46,295 bases of DNA from Myxococcales bacterium (GTDB lineage Bacteria; Myxococcota_A; Polyangia; Palsa-1104; JAEUJZ01). Below, one piece after another: positions 8,354-17,669 of the stretch. The stretch spans positions 1-46,295 of the forward strand of contig JAEUJZ010000087.1 in NCBI GenBank assembly GCA_016794505.1. Reading direction: 5' to 3'. The translations under genes and the position numbers were made by a program. Under the pieces are notes generated by a model. That model worked only from the letters and a program-made list of their open reading frames with translations, searched no databases and was not told the origin of the DNA. Positions within the stretch are counted from its first letter, which is position 1. Every line of letters begins with the position of its first letter.

Positions 8354-11316
8354 GCACGAGTGAAATGCATGGACCTCGTCGCCTGATCGAAGTCGATCTG
8401 CCGATTCGCAGGATCTCGGAGCACGCACGCCGCGAGAAGTCGATCCGCCACGGGCACATCTCGACGTTGCACATCTGGTGGGCGCGTCGCCCGCTGGCCG
8501 CGTGCCGAGCGGTTCTTTGCGCGGGCCTATGGCCTGATCCCGTCGACCAACTTTGCCCGGAGAGCTTCCGCGCGGCAGCGGCCACCGCGCTCGTGGCCCA
8601 TCGTCGAGAGGTCGGAGGGCCTACCGAAGGACTGGATGACCACGAAGCGCTACGCTACGCCCTCCTCGACTTCATCGCGCAGTATGCCAACTGGGATCTT
8701 TCGGCGAACAAGACGTTCAACGCGACGGCCCGTCGAATCACCGAAGCGGCGCATCACGCGTTGGGGAGGAGTCCTAACTCGCGTCCAATGGTTCTGGACC
8801 CGTTTGCTGGCGGTGGCGCCATTCCGCTGGAGGCGCTGCGTGTGGGGGCCGACGTCTTTGCTTCGGACCTAAACCCCGTTGCGATCACACTCAACCGGGT
8901 CGCGTTGGAACTCATCCCGCGATACGGCGACCGACTTCGCGAAGAGGCGATGTCGCAGGCGCAGTTCATCCAGGCATCTGCGCGCGAGCAACTTGCAAAA
9001 TTTTACCCACGCGACCCCGACGGTTCGACGCCGCTCGCCTATTTGTGGGCGCGAACCATCCAGTGCGAAGGGCCGGGTTGCGGCGCGCGCGTTCCCCTTG
9101 TGCGCTCGATGTGGCTCTCCAAGAAGGCGCAGAACAGGGTTGCGCTTGCGATGGAGCCGACGCGAGATCGCAAGGCCGTCTCTTTCCGTATCCTGCGAGG
9201 CAGAGAAGTCGTGGCAACGACAGCCGACAAGGGAACGGTCGCTCGCGGTTCGGCCCTTTGCCCGCTGTGCAACTTCACGACGAAGGTAGGCCGTGTGCGG
9301 GAGCAGCTCCGTGCGCACGACGGCGGTGCAGACACCGCGCAGCTTCTCGCTGTGGTTCTCGCACGGGCCGGCGCGTCGGGGCGCTTCTATCGCGAGGCGA
9401 CGAACGAGGACCTCGCGACGACAGCTGCGGCGCACGAAGAGCTGCAGCAGCGGCTCAAGTCCGACCCGGGCGCGGTTCCCACCGAGCGCATCTCCACGAA
9501 CGAGCTGCGTCGCGTCTCAGTTCCGCTCTACGGCATGACGACCTGGGGCAGCCTCTTCAGCTCGCGCCAAGCGCTCAGCCTCATCACACTCGCAGGTCTT
9601 GTTCGTGAGGTTCCGAAGCGCATTGGTCAAATCGATCCTGGCTTCGCAAAGGCGGTGCAGACGATTCTGGCGCTCGCTGTCGATCGGCAGGCCGACGCAT
9701 CGTCCTCGCTCGGACGCTGGCACACGAGTGGCGAGAAGCACACCGCGACGTTTGGACGACAAGCGCTCGGGATGGTCTGGGACTTTTCAGAGGTGAACGT
9801 CCTATCTGAGGCGACCGGTGGCTTCGACGGAGCCTTGCAGTGGGTCGCCAAGGTTTGCGACGCCAACGCCAATGTGATTCCTCGAACAGGCGTGGTTGCG
9901 CAGGCATCGGCGACGCACCACCCGCTCCCGGACGACAGCGTCGATGCCGTGGTCACCGATCCGCCGTACTACGATGCGGTCCCCTACGCGCACCTGTCGG
10001 ACTTCTTCTACGTGTGGATGCGCCGAATGCTGCGCGACGCGTATCCCGGTACCTTCGATGCCGACGAAGTACCGAAGGGTGACGAGGTAGTGGTCGACCG
10101 CAAGCACTCGGCGAGCACATCGAGGAAGGATGTTGCCTTCTATGAGAACGCCTTGCGGACTGCGTTTGGTGAAGCTCGTCGCATTCTTCGTCCGAATGGC
10201 ATCGCAGTCGTGGTTTTCGCCAGCAAGACGACCGCAAGCTGGGAAGCGGTGCTGGCGGCTCTGATCGACGCCGGATTTGTCATCACAGGTTCTTGGCCGA
10301 TCGACACTGAGATGGCCGCTAAGGTCGCCGCTATCGGTCAAGCAAGGCTTATGTCCTCGGTTCACCTTGCATGCCGCCCCCGAGAGAACGCGGACGGGTC
10401 GCTCGCGACGGGGACGGTGGGCGATTGGCGCTCCGTCCTTGGTGAGCTGCCGGGGAGAATCCACGAATGGCTGCCGCGCCTCGCAAGCGAAGGAGTCGTT
10501 GGCGCAGATGCCATTTTCGCTTGTTTGGGCCCTGCGCTCGAAATTTTCTCGCGCTACGCGCGCATCGAGAAGGTCTCAGGCGACGAGGTCAAGCTACGCG
10601 AATACCTCGAACATGTCTGGGCTGCCGTATCGCGCGAAGCCCTGACGATGATCTTCGATGGCGCAGAGACCGAAGGGCTTGAGTCCGACGCGCGCCTTAC
10701 CGCAATGTGGCTGTGGACGCTAGCCGCTGCTGGCGGTGGCGAAGCCGACGAACTCGCAGGGGAAGGGGACGATGACACATCCGATGGCGGTGAGGACGAT
10801 GAAGAGGGTGGTGGCAGTTTTGCCGCGGCAAGCGGCGGGTACGTCCTCGAGTTCGACGCCGCCCGGAAGATTGCGATGGGGCTCGGGGCGCGCTTGGAAG
10901 AGTTGCAGCAGGTCGTAGAGATTAAGGCGGACAAAGCTCGCCTCCTGAACGTCAGCGAGCGACTGAAGTACCTCTTCGGCCAAGCGGAGCCTGTCCTGAC
11001 GGCAAAGAAGGCTGCCAAGAAGCAGCAGATGACGCTCTTCGGTGAGCTGGATCAGGCCGCCGAAGCCCAGGGCTGGGGTGAGGTCAGCGCGCCCAAGGCG
11101 GGCACGACGACGCTCGACCGTGTTCACCAAGCGATGCTGCTCTTCGGCTCGGGACGCGGCGAAGCGCTCAAGCGCTTCATCGTTGAAGAGGGCGTCGGCA
11201 AGCAGCCGCAGTTCTGGAAGCTCGCGCAGTCGCTCTCAGCGCTCTACCCGAGCGGCACCGATGAGAAGCGCTGGGTCGACGGTGTCCTGGCGCGCAAGAA
11301 AGGGCTCGGCTTCTAG
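8350..11316 (+). CDS. DUF1156 adenine-specific DNA methyltransferase, copy 1
   Basis: 988-aa methyltransferase of the COG1743/DUF1156 family. The N-terminal DUF1156 signature is RRLIEVDLPIRRISEHARRE...HISTLHIWWARRPLAACRA. SAM-binding motif I DPFAGGGAIPLEAL lies at about residue 149, a zinc ribbon (CEGPGCGARVPL with a later CPLCNF pair) at about 240-310, and the catalytic DPPYYDAVPYAHLSDFFYVW at about 536. This order fits an N6-adenine (or N4-cytosine) methylase. The acidic stretch at about 800-820 separates an alpha-helical C-terminal part. The start at 8350 is fixed by the ATGA overlap with the ATPase stop. It resembles the following gene along its whole length, so the pair arose by duplication. 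Expected role: marking host DNA as self. Target sequence unknown. Confidence 0.88.
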   Translation: MSTSEMHGPRRLIEVDLPIRRISEHARREKSIRHGHISTLHIWWARRPLAACRAVLCAGLWPDPVDQLCPESFRAAAATALVAHRREVGGPTEGLDDHEALRYALLDFIAQYANWDLSANKTFNATARRITEAAHHALGRSPNSRPMVLDPFAGGGAIPLEALRVGADVFASDLNPVAITLNRVALELIPRYGDRLREEAMSQAQFIQASAREQLAKFYPRDPDGSTPLAYLWARTIQCEGPGCGARVPLVRSMWLSKKAQNRVALAMEPTRDRKAVSFRILRGREVVATTADKGTVARGSALCPLCNFTTKVGRVREQLRAHDGGADTAQLLAVVLARAGASGRFYREATNEDLATTAAAHEELQQRLKSDPGAVPTERISTNELRRVSVPLYGMTTWGSLFSSRQALSLITLAGLVREVPKRIGQIDPGFAKAVQTILALAVDRQADASSSLGRWHTSGEKHTATFGRQALGMVWDFSEVNVLSEATGGFDGALQWVAKVCDANANVIPRTGVVAQASATHHPLPDDSVDAVVTDPPYYDAVPYAHLSDFFYVWMRRMLRDAYPGTFDADEVPKGDEVVVDRKHSASTSRKDVAFYENALRTAFGEARRILRPNGIAVVVFASKTTASWEAVLAALIDAGFVITGSWPIDTEMAAKVAAIGQARLMSSVHLACRPRENADGSLATGTVGDWRSVLGELPGRIHEWLPRLASEGVVGADAIFACLGPALEIFSRYARIEKVSGDEVKLREYLEHVWAAVSREALTMIFDGAETEGLESDARLTAMWLWTLAAAGGGEADELAGEGDDDTSDGGEDDEEGGGSFAAASGGYVLEFDAARKIAMGLGARLEELQQVVEIKADKARLLNVSERLKYLFGQAEPVLTAKKAAKKQQMTLFGELDQAAEAQGWGEVSAPKAGTTTLDRVHQAMLLFGSGRGEALKRFIVEEGVGKQPQFWKLAQSLSALYPSGTDEKRWVDGVLARKKGLGF

Positions 11317-11318
11317 TG

Positions 11319-14210
11319 ATGATGGTTGCGACCGAGACATACCCGCGTCGGCTCATCGAGGTGGATCTCCCGATCGCCACGCTGTCCGAGCACGCGCGGG
11401 CTGGTCGGTCTGTTCACCACGGCCACATCACGGCGATCCACATCTGGTGGGCGCGCAAGCCGCTGCCCTCGTGTCGTGCGGCCACGCTTGCCGCGTCGCT
11501 CATCGACCCGCTCGACCCGACCTGCCCCGAAGCATTCAAGGCGAGCGCGCGTGACGTACTCGGCCAGCTCTACGGCACGAAGGTCGAGGGCGACGGAGAA
11601 GGCCTGCGGCGTGGGCTCCTGCGGCTCGTTTCGGACTTCGCCTCCTGGCAGGGCGCGGTCGACCCGGCGTTCCGTGACGCTGCGCGCACGCTGGCATCCG
11701 CGGCGCACTCCTCGCTCTTCGAGGGCGGGCCGACATTGCTTGCCGACCCGTTCTGCGGTGGCGGCTCGATTCCGCTGGAAGGCCTCCGGCTCGGAGCCAC
11801 ATCTTATGCGTCCGATCTAAACCCGGTGGCCACACTCATCAGCAAGGTCACGCTCGAGTACGTCCAGCGTTTCGGTGACAAGCTCTTTGCTGAGGTAGAG
11901 CGGTGGGGCGCGCGTATCACGGAGCAGGCGAAGGAGAAGCTGCAGCCGTTCTATCCCGCTACCGGTGGCCAGATGCCCGTTGCGTACATTTCGTTCCGGC
12001 GCATCCAGTGCGAGGGGCCGAAGTGCGGCGCGGACGTGGTGCTTACCAGCAAGTTCCACCTGTCGCGTCGGGGGGCGCGGTCTATCGGCTTGCGCCTTGG
12101 TGGCTGGGATGTCGCGACCCCTCGCTTCGAGGTGGCCGAGGGAGACTTGCGCTCCTTCCCCGATCCGACGGTCCGACGTGGCGCGGCCACATGCATGAAG
12201 TGCGGTTACACGATCCCGGTCGAGCGTGTGCGCGAGCAGCTCTCCGCACGCTCGGGTGGCGCACCCTCTGCGCTGATCGTCGCTGTTGCGCTGGGCGGTG
12301 TGTCAGGTGAGCGGTCTTTCCGTGCGCCGACTGACGAGGACCGTGCAGCCGTCGCCTCCGCCGCGAAGGCCGTCGCGAAGCTCGAACGCGAAGACCACGA
12401 GGGACTGTCGGCGCTGCCGAACGAGTCGCTGCCGCCCATCGGCACGTTGGGCTTCCGCGTGCAGCGCTACGGTATGGTGCGCTGGCGCGATCTCTTCACG
12501 CCGCGGCAGCTGCTGACCATCACGACGCTTGTGCGCCTCGTGCGCGATGTGATGCCCGAGGACCGTACGCCAAACGGTCTTGGTGTCGCCGTGCGCTCGT
12601 GCCTTGCGCTTGCCGTTGACCGGCTCTGCGACTACCAGAACACAGGCTGCTCTTGGAACCCAAGCGGCTCGGCGCTCCCGCACCTCTTCACGCGGCAGGC
12701 TCTGCCGATCATCTGGGACTACGGGGAGGCAAATCCACTCGCGTCGTCGTCGGGATCTTGGGCAGGCGCAGTCGAACATGTCCTGCGCGGTCTCCGCAAC
12801 GCGCATGTGGACAACCACGGTGCTGACGTCGGCATGGCCTCGGCGAGCCATCACCCGCTGCCCACCGACTGTGCGCACATCCTCATCACCGACCCGCCGT
12901 ACTACGACGCCATCCCGTACGCGGACCTCTCGGACTTCTTCTATGTCTGGTTGCGTCGCATGCTGGCGGCCGACCACCCGGAGCTGTTCAAGACCGCGCT
13001 CGTCCCTCGCGACAACGAAGCCATCGTCAACCCGGTTGCTGGCAAGGACCGCGACTACTACCGTCGCATCATGACGGCTGCGCTCGCCGAGGCGCGCCGC
13101 GTGACCAGGCCCGACGGCATCGGCGTCATCATCTTCGCGCACAAGTCGACGAGAGGCTGGGAAGACCTCCTCGCCGCGATGATCGACGCGGGCTGGATCA
13201 TCACGGCGTCGTGGCCAATCGACACCGAGAACGCCTCGCGCCTCCGCGCGCGCAACTCGGCGGTGCTCGGCTCGTCCATCCATCTCGTCTGCCGCCCGCG
13301 CGAACACCGCGACGGGCGCCTCGTGACGGACACGGTCGGTGACTGGCGCGACATCCTCTCTGCGCTCCCGAAGCGCATCGCCGATTGGATGCCTCGGCTC
13401 GCGCGCGAAGGCATCGTCGGCGCCGACGCCATCTTCGCGTGCCTCGGGCCCGCGCTAGAGCTGTTCTCGCGCTTTGCCCGCGTCGAGAAGGTCTCGGGCA
13501 CCATCGTGCCGCTTGAGGAATACCTGGAGCAGGTCTGGGCTGTCGTCTCGCGCGAAGCTCTCGCGATGATCTTCGACGAGGCCGAGACCAGCGGTCTCGA
13601 AGAGGACGCACGCATTACGGCGATGTGGTTGTGGACCCTCGCCGGCCCTGGCTCGGCGAGCTTGTCGGAGGGCACCGAAGACGAAGCCGCTACGGACGAT
13701 GACTCCGAGAGCGAGGCCACGGTGGCCGGCTTCAGCCTAGAGTACGATGCGGCCCGCAAGATCGCGCAGGGCCTTGGCGCCCGCCTCGAAGCGCTGGAAC
13801 ACGTCGTCCATGTCAAGGGCGACACGGCGCGGCTCCTCTCCGTAGACGAGCGCACCAGATACCTATTTAGCAGCACCGACAATGCTCCCACGACCAAGCG
13901 CTCGGCGCAGAAGAAGCAGCTGTCGCTTTTCGCAGAGCTGGAACAGGCCGCGGAAGCCCAGGGCTGGGGCGACGCAGGAGCCCCGAGGGTGGGCGCCACC
14001 ACGCTCGACCGCGTTCACCAGGCGATGCTCCTGTTCGCTTCCGGACGCGGCGAAGCCCTCAAGCGCTTCCTGGTGCAGGAAGGCGCGGGCCAGGGGCCGC
14101 TGTTCTGGAAGCTCGCCCAGTCGCTCTCGGCCCTCTATCCAATTGGCTCGGACGAGAAGCGCTGGGTGGACGGTGTGCTTGCGCGCAAGAAGGGGCTGGG
14201 GTTCGGATGA
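11319..14210 (+). CDS. DUF1156 adenine-specific DNA methyltransferase, copy 2
   Basis: About 963-aa paralogue of the preceding gene, with the same architecture: RRLIEVDLPIATLSEHARAG...HIWWARKPLPSCRA at the N terminus, DPFCGGGSIPLEGL (about 145), zinc ribbon CEGPKCGADV with CMKCGYTI, catalytic DPPYYDAIPYADLSDFFYVW (about 524) and a shared C-terminal block ending KRWVDGVLARKKGLGF. Possible starts are GTG 11316 (overlapping the upstream TAG) and ATGs at 11319 and 11322; none has a strong ribosome site, which suggests coupling to upstream translation. The end overlaps the next gene as ATGA. Two adjacent full-length copies with both catalytic motifs intact suggest two specificities, two strands of an asymmetric site, or a heterodimer. 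Confidence 0.88.
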   Translation: MMVATETYPRRLIEVDLPIATLSEHARAGRSVHHGHITAIHIWWARKPLPSCRAATLAASLIDPLDPTCPEAFKASARDVLGQLYGTKVEGDGEGLRRGLLRLVSDFASWQGAVDPAFRDAARTLASAAHSSLFEGGPTLLADPFCGGGSIPLEGLRLGATSYASDLNPVATLISKVTLEYVQRFGDKLFAEVERWGARITEQAKEKLQPFYPATGGQMPVAYISFRRIQCEGPKCGADVVLTSKFHLSRRGARSIGLRLGGWDVATPRFEVAEGDLRSFPDPTVRRGAATCMKCGYTIPVERVREQLSARSGGAPSALIVAVALGGVSGERSFRAPTDEDRAAVASAAKAVAKLEREDHEGLSALPNESLPPIGTLGFRVQRYGMVRWRDLFTPRQLLTITTLVRLVRDVMPEDRTPNGLGVAVRSCLALAVDRLCDYQNTGCSWNPSGSALPHLFTRQALPIIWDYGEANPLASSSGSWAGAVEHVLRGLRNAHVDNHGADVGMASASHHPLPTDCAHILITDPPYYDAIPYADLSDFFYVWLRRMLAADHPELFKTALVPRDNEAIVNPVAGKDRDYYRRIMTAALAEARRVTRPDGIGVIIFAHKSTRGWEDLLAAMIDAGWIITASWPIDTENASRLRARNSAVLGSSIHLVCRPREHRDGRLVTDTVGDWRDILSALPKRIADWMPRLAREGIVGADAIFACLGPALELFSRFARVEKVSGTIVPLEEYLEQVWAVVSREALAMIFDEAETSGLEEDARITAMWLWTLAGPGSASLSEGTEDEAATDDDSESEATVAGFSLEYDAARKIAQGLGARLEALEHVVHVKGDTARLLSVDERTRYLFSSTDNAPTTKRSAQKKQLSLFAELEQAAEAQGWGDAGAPRVGATTLDRVHQAMLLFASGRGEALKRFLVQEGAGQGPLFWKLAQSLSALYPIGSDEKRWVDGVLARKKGLGFG

Positions 14211-14800
14211 GTGCGCTCGCTGCCAAGTGGACGTCGCAGTTCTTCGCGACGCTCGGAGATGACCGGCTCGCCGCTGAGGGGCTGAAGGACGCCTCTGTGC
14301 GCTCCGATCTTGCACGATGGACGACGACCTTGACGGACGTGGTGGTGCGCTCGTTCGAGCAATTGGGCTGGTCGGCTGCGGGCAAGGGGCACCGGTGCAC
14401 GGTGCTGCCCGTACAGCGCAGCGAGTACCTATCACAGGACGTAATGGCGTTTCAGGCGTCGCGCTCAGGCTGGCGCTTCCCCATCGCCGTGTGCGAACTG
14501 GAGAACTCGGCTGACGCGGATCTCGTCGCATACTCGCTCTGGAAGGTGCTCTGCGTCCGGTGCAGTCTGCGCGTCTTGTTCTGCTACCGCCCCAACTCGG
14601 AAGATGGACCAGCCTTCGTTGCGTCGTTGGCGAGGAGCGTGGTCGATGCAATGCCCATCCAGGAGCGCGTGGTACTCGCGGGCGAAACGCTGGTATTCGT
14701 CGGCTTGCGAAGCGACGCGAGCACGTTCCCCTACGGCTTCTTTCAAGCGTGGAAGCTGAACTCCAACACGGGTCGTTTCGAGCGCTTCGCGCGGCAGTGA
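14207..14800 (+). CDS. Unrecognised 197-aa protein of the defence operon
   Basis: I do not recognise this family. The start is fixed by an ATGA overlap with the second methyltransferase, and the gene ends 13-19 bases before the DUF499 start, so it is a genuine operon member. The core FPIAVCELENSADADLVAYSLWKVLCVRCSLRVLFCYR (residues about 87-125, quoted in part: hydrophobic strand, ELEN, helix with SLWKVL, hydrophobic strand RVLFCYR) has the strand-acid-helix-strand look of restriction-endonuclease-like folds, but the canonical E-x-K pair is absent, so nuclease activity is only a guess. The protein has no signal peptide or membrane segment. In related loci a small DUF3780-type protein sits in a comparable slot; I cannot tell whether this is its counterpart. 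Confidence 0.7.
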   Translation: MSALAAKWTSQFFATLGDDRLAAEGLKDASVRSDLARWTTTLTDVVVRSFEQLGWSAAGKGHRCTVLPVQRSEYLSQDVMAFQASRSGWRFPIAVCELENSADADLVAYSLWKVLCVRCSLRVLFCYRPNSEDGPAFVASLARSVVDAMPIQERVVLAGETLVFVGLRSDASTFPYGFFQAWKLNSNTGRFERFARQ

Positions 14801-14819
14801 AAGTGAGAAGAACATGGCC

Positions 14820-17600
14820 ATGAAACCCTGGTACAAGATCGTCACTCCGCGCGAGGATCTGCGCGATGGCAAGCCGCTCGACGCGTCAGAGTTCGCTGTC
14901 CACCTCGACCACGTTCGCGACGGGCGCGCGCCGGCCGTGTACCAGAACCCGGCTGAGTTCTTCGAGCGTACCTTCCTCACGAAGAACCTTCGCGAGCTTT
15001 CTGCGCAGGTCGTCCGGCGCTTATCCAGCGTGAAGGTCGAGACGTCGGCCATCTTCAACCTCTCTACGCAGTTCGGCGGCGGTAAGACTCACTCGCTGAC
15101 TTTGCTCTTCCATCTCGCTCAGAGCGGTGAGGCGGCGAAGCAGTGGAAGGGGGTGAGTGGCATCCTCCAGGACGCAGGCGTCGACAGCGTCCCGAAAGCA
15201 TCGACAGCCATCTTCGTCGGCACTGAGTTCGACTCTCTCACGGGACGTGGCGGCAACGACGGCACCCCGCTGCGCAAGACGCCTTGGGGTGAGATCGCCT
15301 ACCAGATCGGCGGAGACGAGGGCTTCAAGCTCATCGCCGAACACGAAAAAGAGATGACGGCGCCGGGGGGCGACGTCATCGAGCGCATGCTGCCCAAGGG
15401 CAAGCCGACGTTGATCCTCTTCGACGAGCTGATGAACTACGTGAACCGCAGCCGCAAGAGTGGGCTCGCGGCGCAACTCTACACGTTCCTGCACAACCTC
15501 TCCGAGGTCGCGCGCGCGCGCGACAACGTCGTCCTCGCGGTCTCCATCCCGGCCTCCGAGCTGGAGATGACGACCGAAGATCACCAGGACTTCGACCGCC
15601 TCAAGAAGCTCCTGGATCGTCTCGGCAAAGCCATCATTATGTCCGCCGAAGCCGAAACCTCGGAGATCATCCGGCGTCGCCTCTTCGAGTGGCACGGGCT
15701 CCCGAAAGACGCCATCGTGACCATCGAGGAGTACGAGCACTGGCTGCTCGCGAACAAGCAGCAGATCCCGAGCTGGTTCCCTGTCGAAAACGCGCGCGAG
15801 GCGCTAATGGCCTCGTACCCGTTTCACCCATCACTGCTCTCGGTGTTTGAGCGCAAGTGGCAAGGCCTCCCGCGCTTCCAGCAGACACGCGGTGTACTGC
15901 GCCTCCTCGCGCTGTGGGTCTCGAAGGCCTACAGCGAGGGATACAGGGGCGCGCACAAGGACCCGCTTATCTCGCTCGGGACCGCGCCGCTCGAAGACCC
16001 GCTGTTCCGCGCCGCGCTGTTCGAGCAGCTTGGCGAGGCGCGTCTGGAGCCCGCCGTCACGACGGACATCGCGGGAAAGGACCACGCACACGCCCTGCGC
16101 CTCGATACCGAGGCAACGCCCGCACTCAAGAAAGCGCGTCTACATCGCAAGGTCGCGACGACCATCCTTTTCGAGTCGAACGGCGGGCAGCAGCGCGGCG
16201 AAGCCACGCTTCCAGAGGTGCGCCTTGCGGTGGCTGAGCCCGAGCTCGACATCGGCAACGTTGAGCAGTGCCTCGAAGCGCTGACCGACAGTTGCTACTT
16301 CCTCGCGGCCGAGAAGAACCGATTCCGATTTAGCTTCCAGCCGAATCTCAACAAGCTGCTGGCGGATCGCCGCGCGAGCGTCAGCTCAGCCTCGATCGAC
16401 GAGGTCGTGCGCAAGGAGATCCAGAAGGTCTTCGGGCAGGGAACGGGCATCGAGCGTGTCTATTTCCCGAAGAAGAGTGGCGACGTGCAGGATCGCCCGG
16501 TGCTGACGCTTGCCGTGCTCTCGCCGGACAACACCGCACAGGAGCCATCAACGAGAAACTTCATCGCGCAGATGACGACGGAGGACGGTTCGTCGTCGCG
16601 TACGTTCAAGAGTGCGCTCATCTGGGTGGTGCCGGAGGACGCAACCTCGCTTCTCGAGGAGGCCCGGAAGCTCCTTGCGTGGAAGGACATCGACGCAGAC
16701 TCGGGTGAGCTCAAGCTCGACGAAACGCAGCAGCGGCAGCTCAACGAGAACACCAAGCGTGCTGAACGCGACCTGCGTGAGTCGGTTTGGCGAGCGTACA
16801 AGAACGTGTTTCTGCTCGGTGACGATAACTCAATGCGGAGGATCGACCTTGGGCTCGTTCACTCGAGCGCGGCGAACTCGCTCGTCGAGTTGATCCTGTC
16901 ACGCCTCCGGCAGGAGGACATCGTCGTCGAGGGCGTGAGCCCGAGCTTCCTCACTCGCTATTGGCCGCCCGCGCTACCGGAGTGGAGCACCAAGTCGGTG
17001 CGCGACGCCTTTTATGCCTCGCCCAAGTTCCCAAGGCTCCTGAAACCCGATGCCGTTAGGGACACCATTTCGCGCGGCCTCGATGCTGGTACGGTGGCGT
17101 ATGTCGGCAAGGCCAGCCATGGCCGGTACGAGCCATTCATCTACAAGCGCTCGCTTGGGTCTGGCGACATCGAGATCGCAGACGACGTGTACCTGATCAG
17201 CCGTGATCGCGCCGAGGAGTACATAGCTAGGCAGGCCGCCCCCACGCAGAGTCCTGGCGCGCGACAGCCGCCGACGACTTCCACTGGTCCAACCCAGACG
17301 GGAGGCTCTGGGGCAACCGGCGCGCTATCTGCACCGCTGGGCGAGATTCCGGAACCTCCGTCGCGCATGGAGATCGCAGGCTTTCGCTGGACCGGCGAGA
17401 TCTCGCCACAGAAGTGGATGAACTTCTACACGAAGGTACTGTCGCGGTTCGCGACTGCCGGCGGCCTCAAGCTGACCGTCACGGTCGATGTCAATCCGCC
17501 TGCTGGCTCTTCGGTGTCGATGGTCGAAGAAACAAAGGTCGCCCTCCGCGAACTCGGCCTCCCCGAGGAGGTAAGCATAAGGCACGGAGGCAATAGATGA
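14820..17600 (+). CDS. DUF499-family AAA+ ATPase, last gene of the defence operon
   Basis: About 926-aa ATPase of the DUF499 (COG1483) family, which is found repeatedly in anti-phage islands beside DUF1156 methylases (family knowledge). The N terminus MKPWYKIVTPREDLRDG and the Walker A variant QFGGGKTHSL (about residues 84-93) are typical; Walker B is LILFDELMNYV (about 200). A Pro/Thr-rich linker (about 800-850) leads to a small C-terminal domain. GAGAAG at 14805-14810 favours the ATG at 14820 (spacing 9) over 14814 (spacing 3). The protein would act in the cytoplasm as the motor or switch of the defence system. It ends 70 bases from the end of the convergent ATPase-kinase gene; no clear terminator hairpin lies in 17601-17669. 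Confidence 0.85.
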   Translation: MKPWYKIVTPREDLRDGKPLDASEFAVHLDHVRDGRAPAVYQNPAEFFERTFLTKNLRELSAQVVRRLSSVKVETSAIFNLSTQFGGGKTHSLTLLFHLAQSGEAAKQWKGVSGILQDAGVDSVPKASTAIFVGTEFDSLTGRGGNDGTPLRKTPWGEIAYQIGGDEGFKLIAEHEKEMTAPGGDVIERMLPKGKPTLILFDELMNYVNRSRKSGLAAQLYTFLHNLSEVARARDNVVLAVSIPASELEMTTEDHQDFDRLKKLLDRLGKAIIMSAEAETSEIIRRRLFEWHGLPKDAIVTIEEYEHWLLANKQQIPSWFPVENAREALMASYPFHPSLLSVFERKWQGLPRFQQTRGVLRLLALWVSKAYSEGYRGAHKDPLISLGTAPLEDPLFRAALFEQLGEARLEPAVTTDIAGKDHAHALRLDTEATPALKKARLHRKVATTILFESNGGQQRGEATLPEVRLAVAEPELDIGNVEQCLEALTDSCYFLAAEKNRFRFSFQPNLNKLLADRRASVSSASIDEVVRKEIQKVFGQGTGIERVYFPKKSGDVQDRPVLTLAVLSPDNTAQEPSTRNFIAQMTTEDGSSSRTFKSALIWVVPEDATSLLEEARKLLAWKDIDADSGELKLDETQQRQLNENTKRAERDLRESVWRAYKNVFLLGDDNSMRRIDLGLVHSSAANSLVELILSRLRQEDIVVEGVSPSFLTRYWPPALPEWSTKSVRDAFYASPKFPRLLKPDAVRDTISRGLDAGTVAYVGKASHGRYEPFIYKRSLGSGDIEIADDVYLISRDRAEEYIARQAAPTQSPGARQPPTTSTGPTQTGGSGATGALSAPLGEIPEPPSRMEIAGFRWTGEISPQKWMNFYTKVLSRFATAGGLKLTVTVDVNPPAGSSVSMVEETKVALRELGLPEEVSIRHGGNR

Positions 17601-17669
17601 CCCCGAGCGATTCACGTTGTTGCCTTCGGGCCTTCCTTCTGACCAGCACGCATGGCGCCTAGCTAGCTG

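Noticed and set aside
3454..17600. Complete DISARM or BREX system
   Set aside because: The helicase resembles DrmD, but DrmA, DrmB and DrmC are missing, as are BrxC/PglY, PglZ and PglX; the DUF1156/DUF499 pairing points elsewhere.
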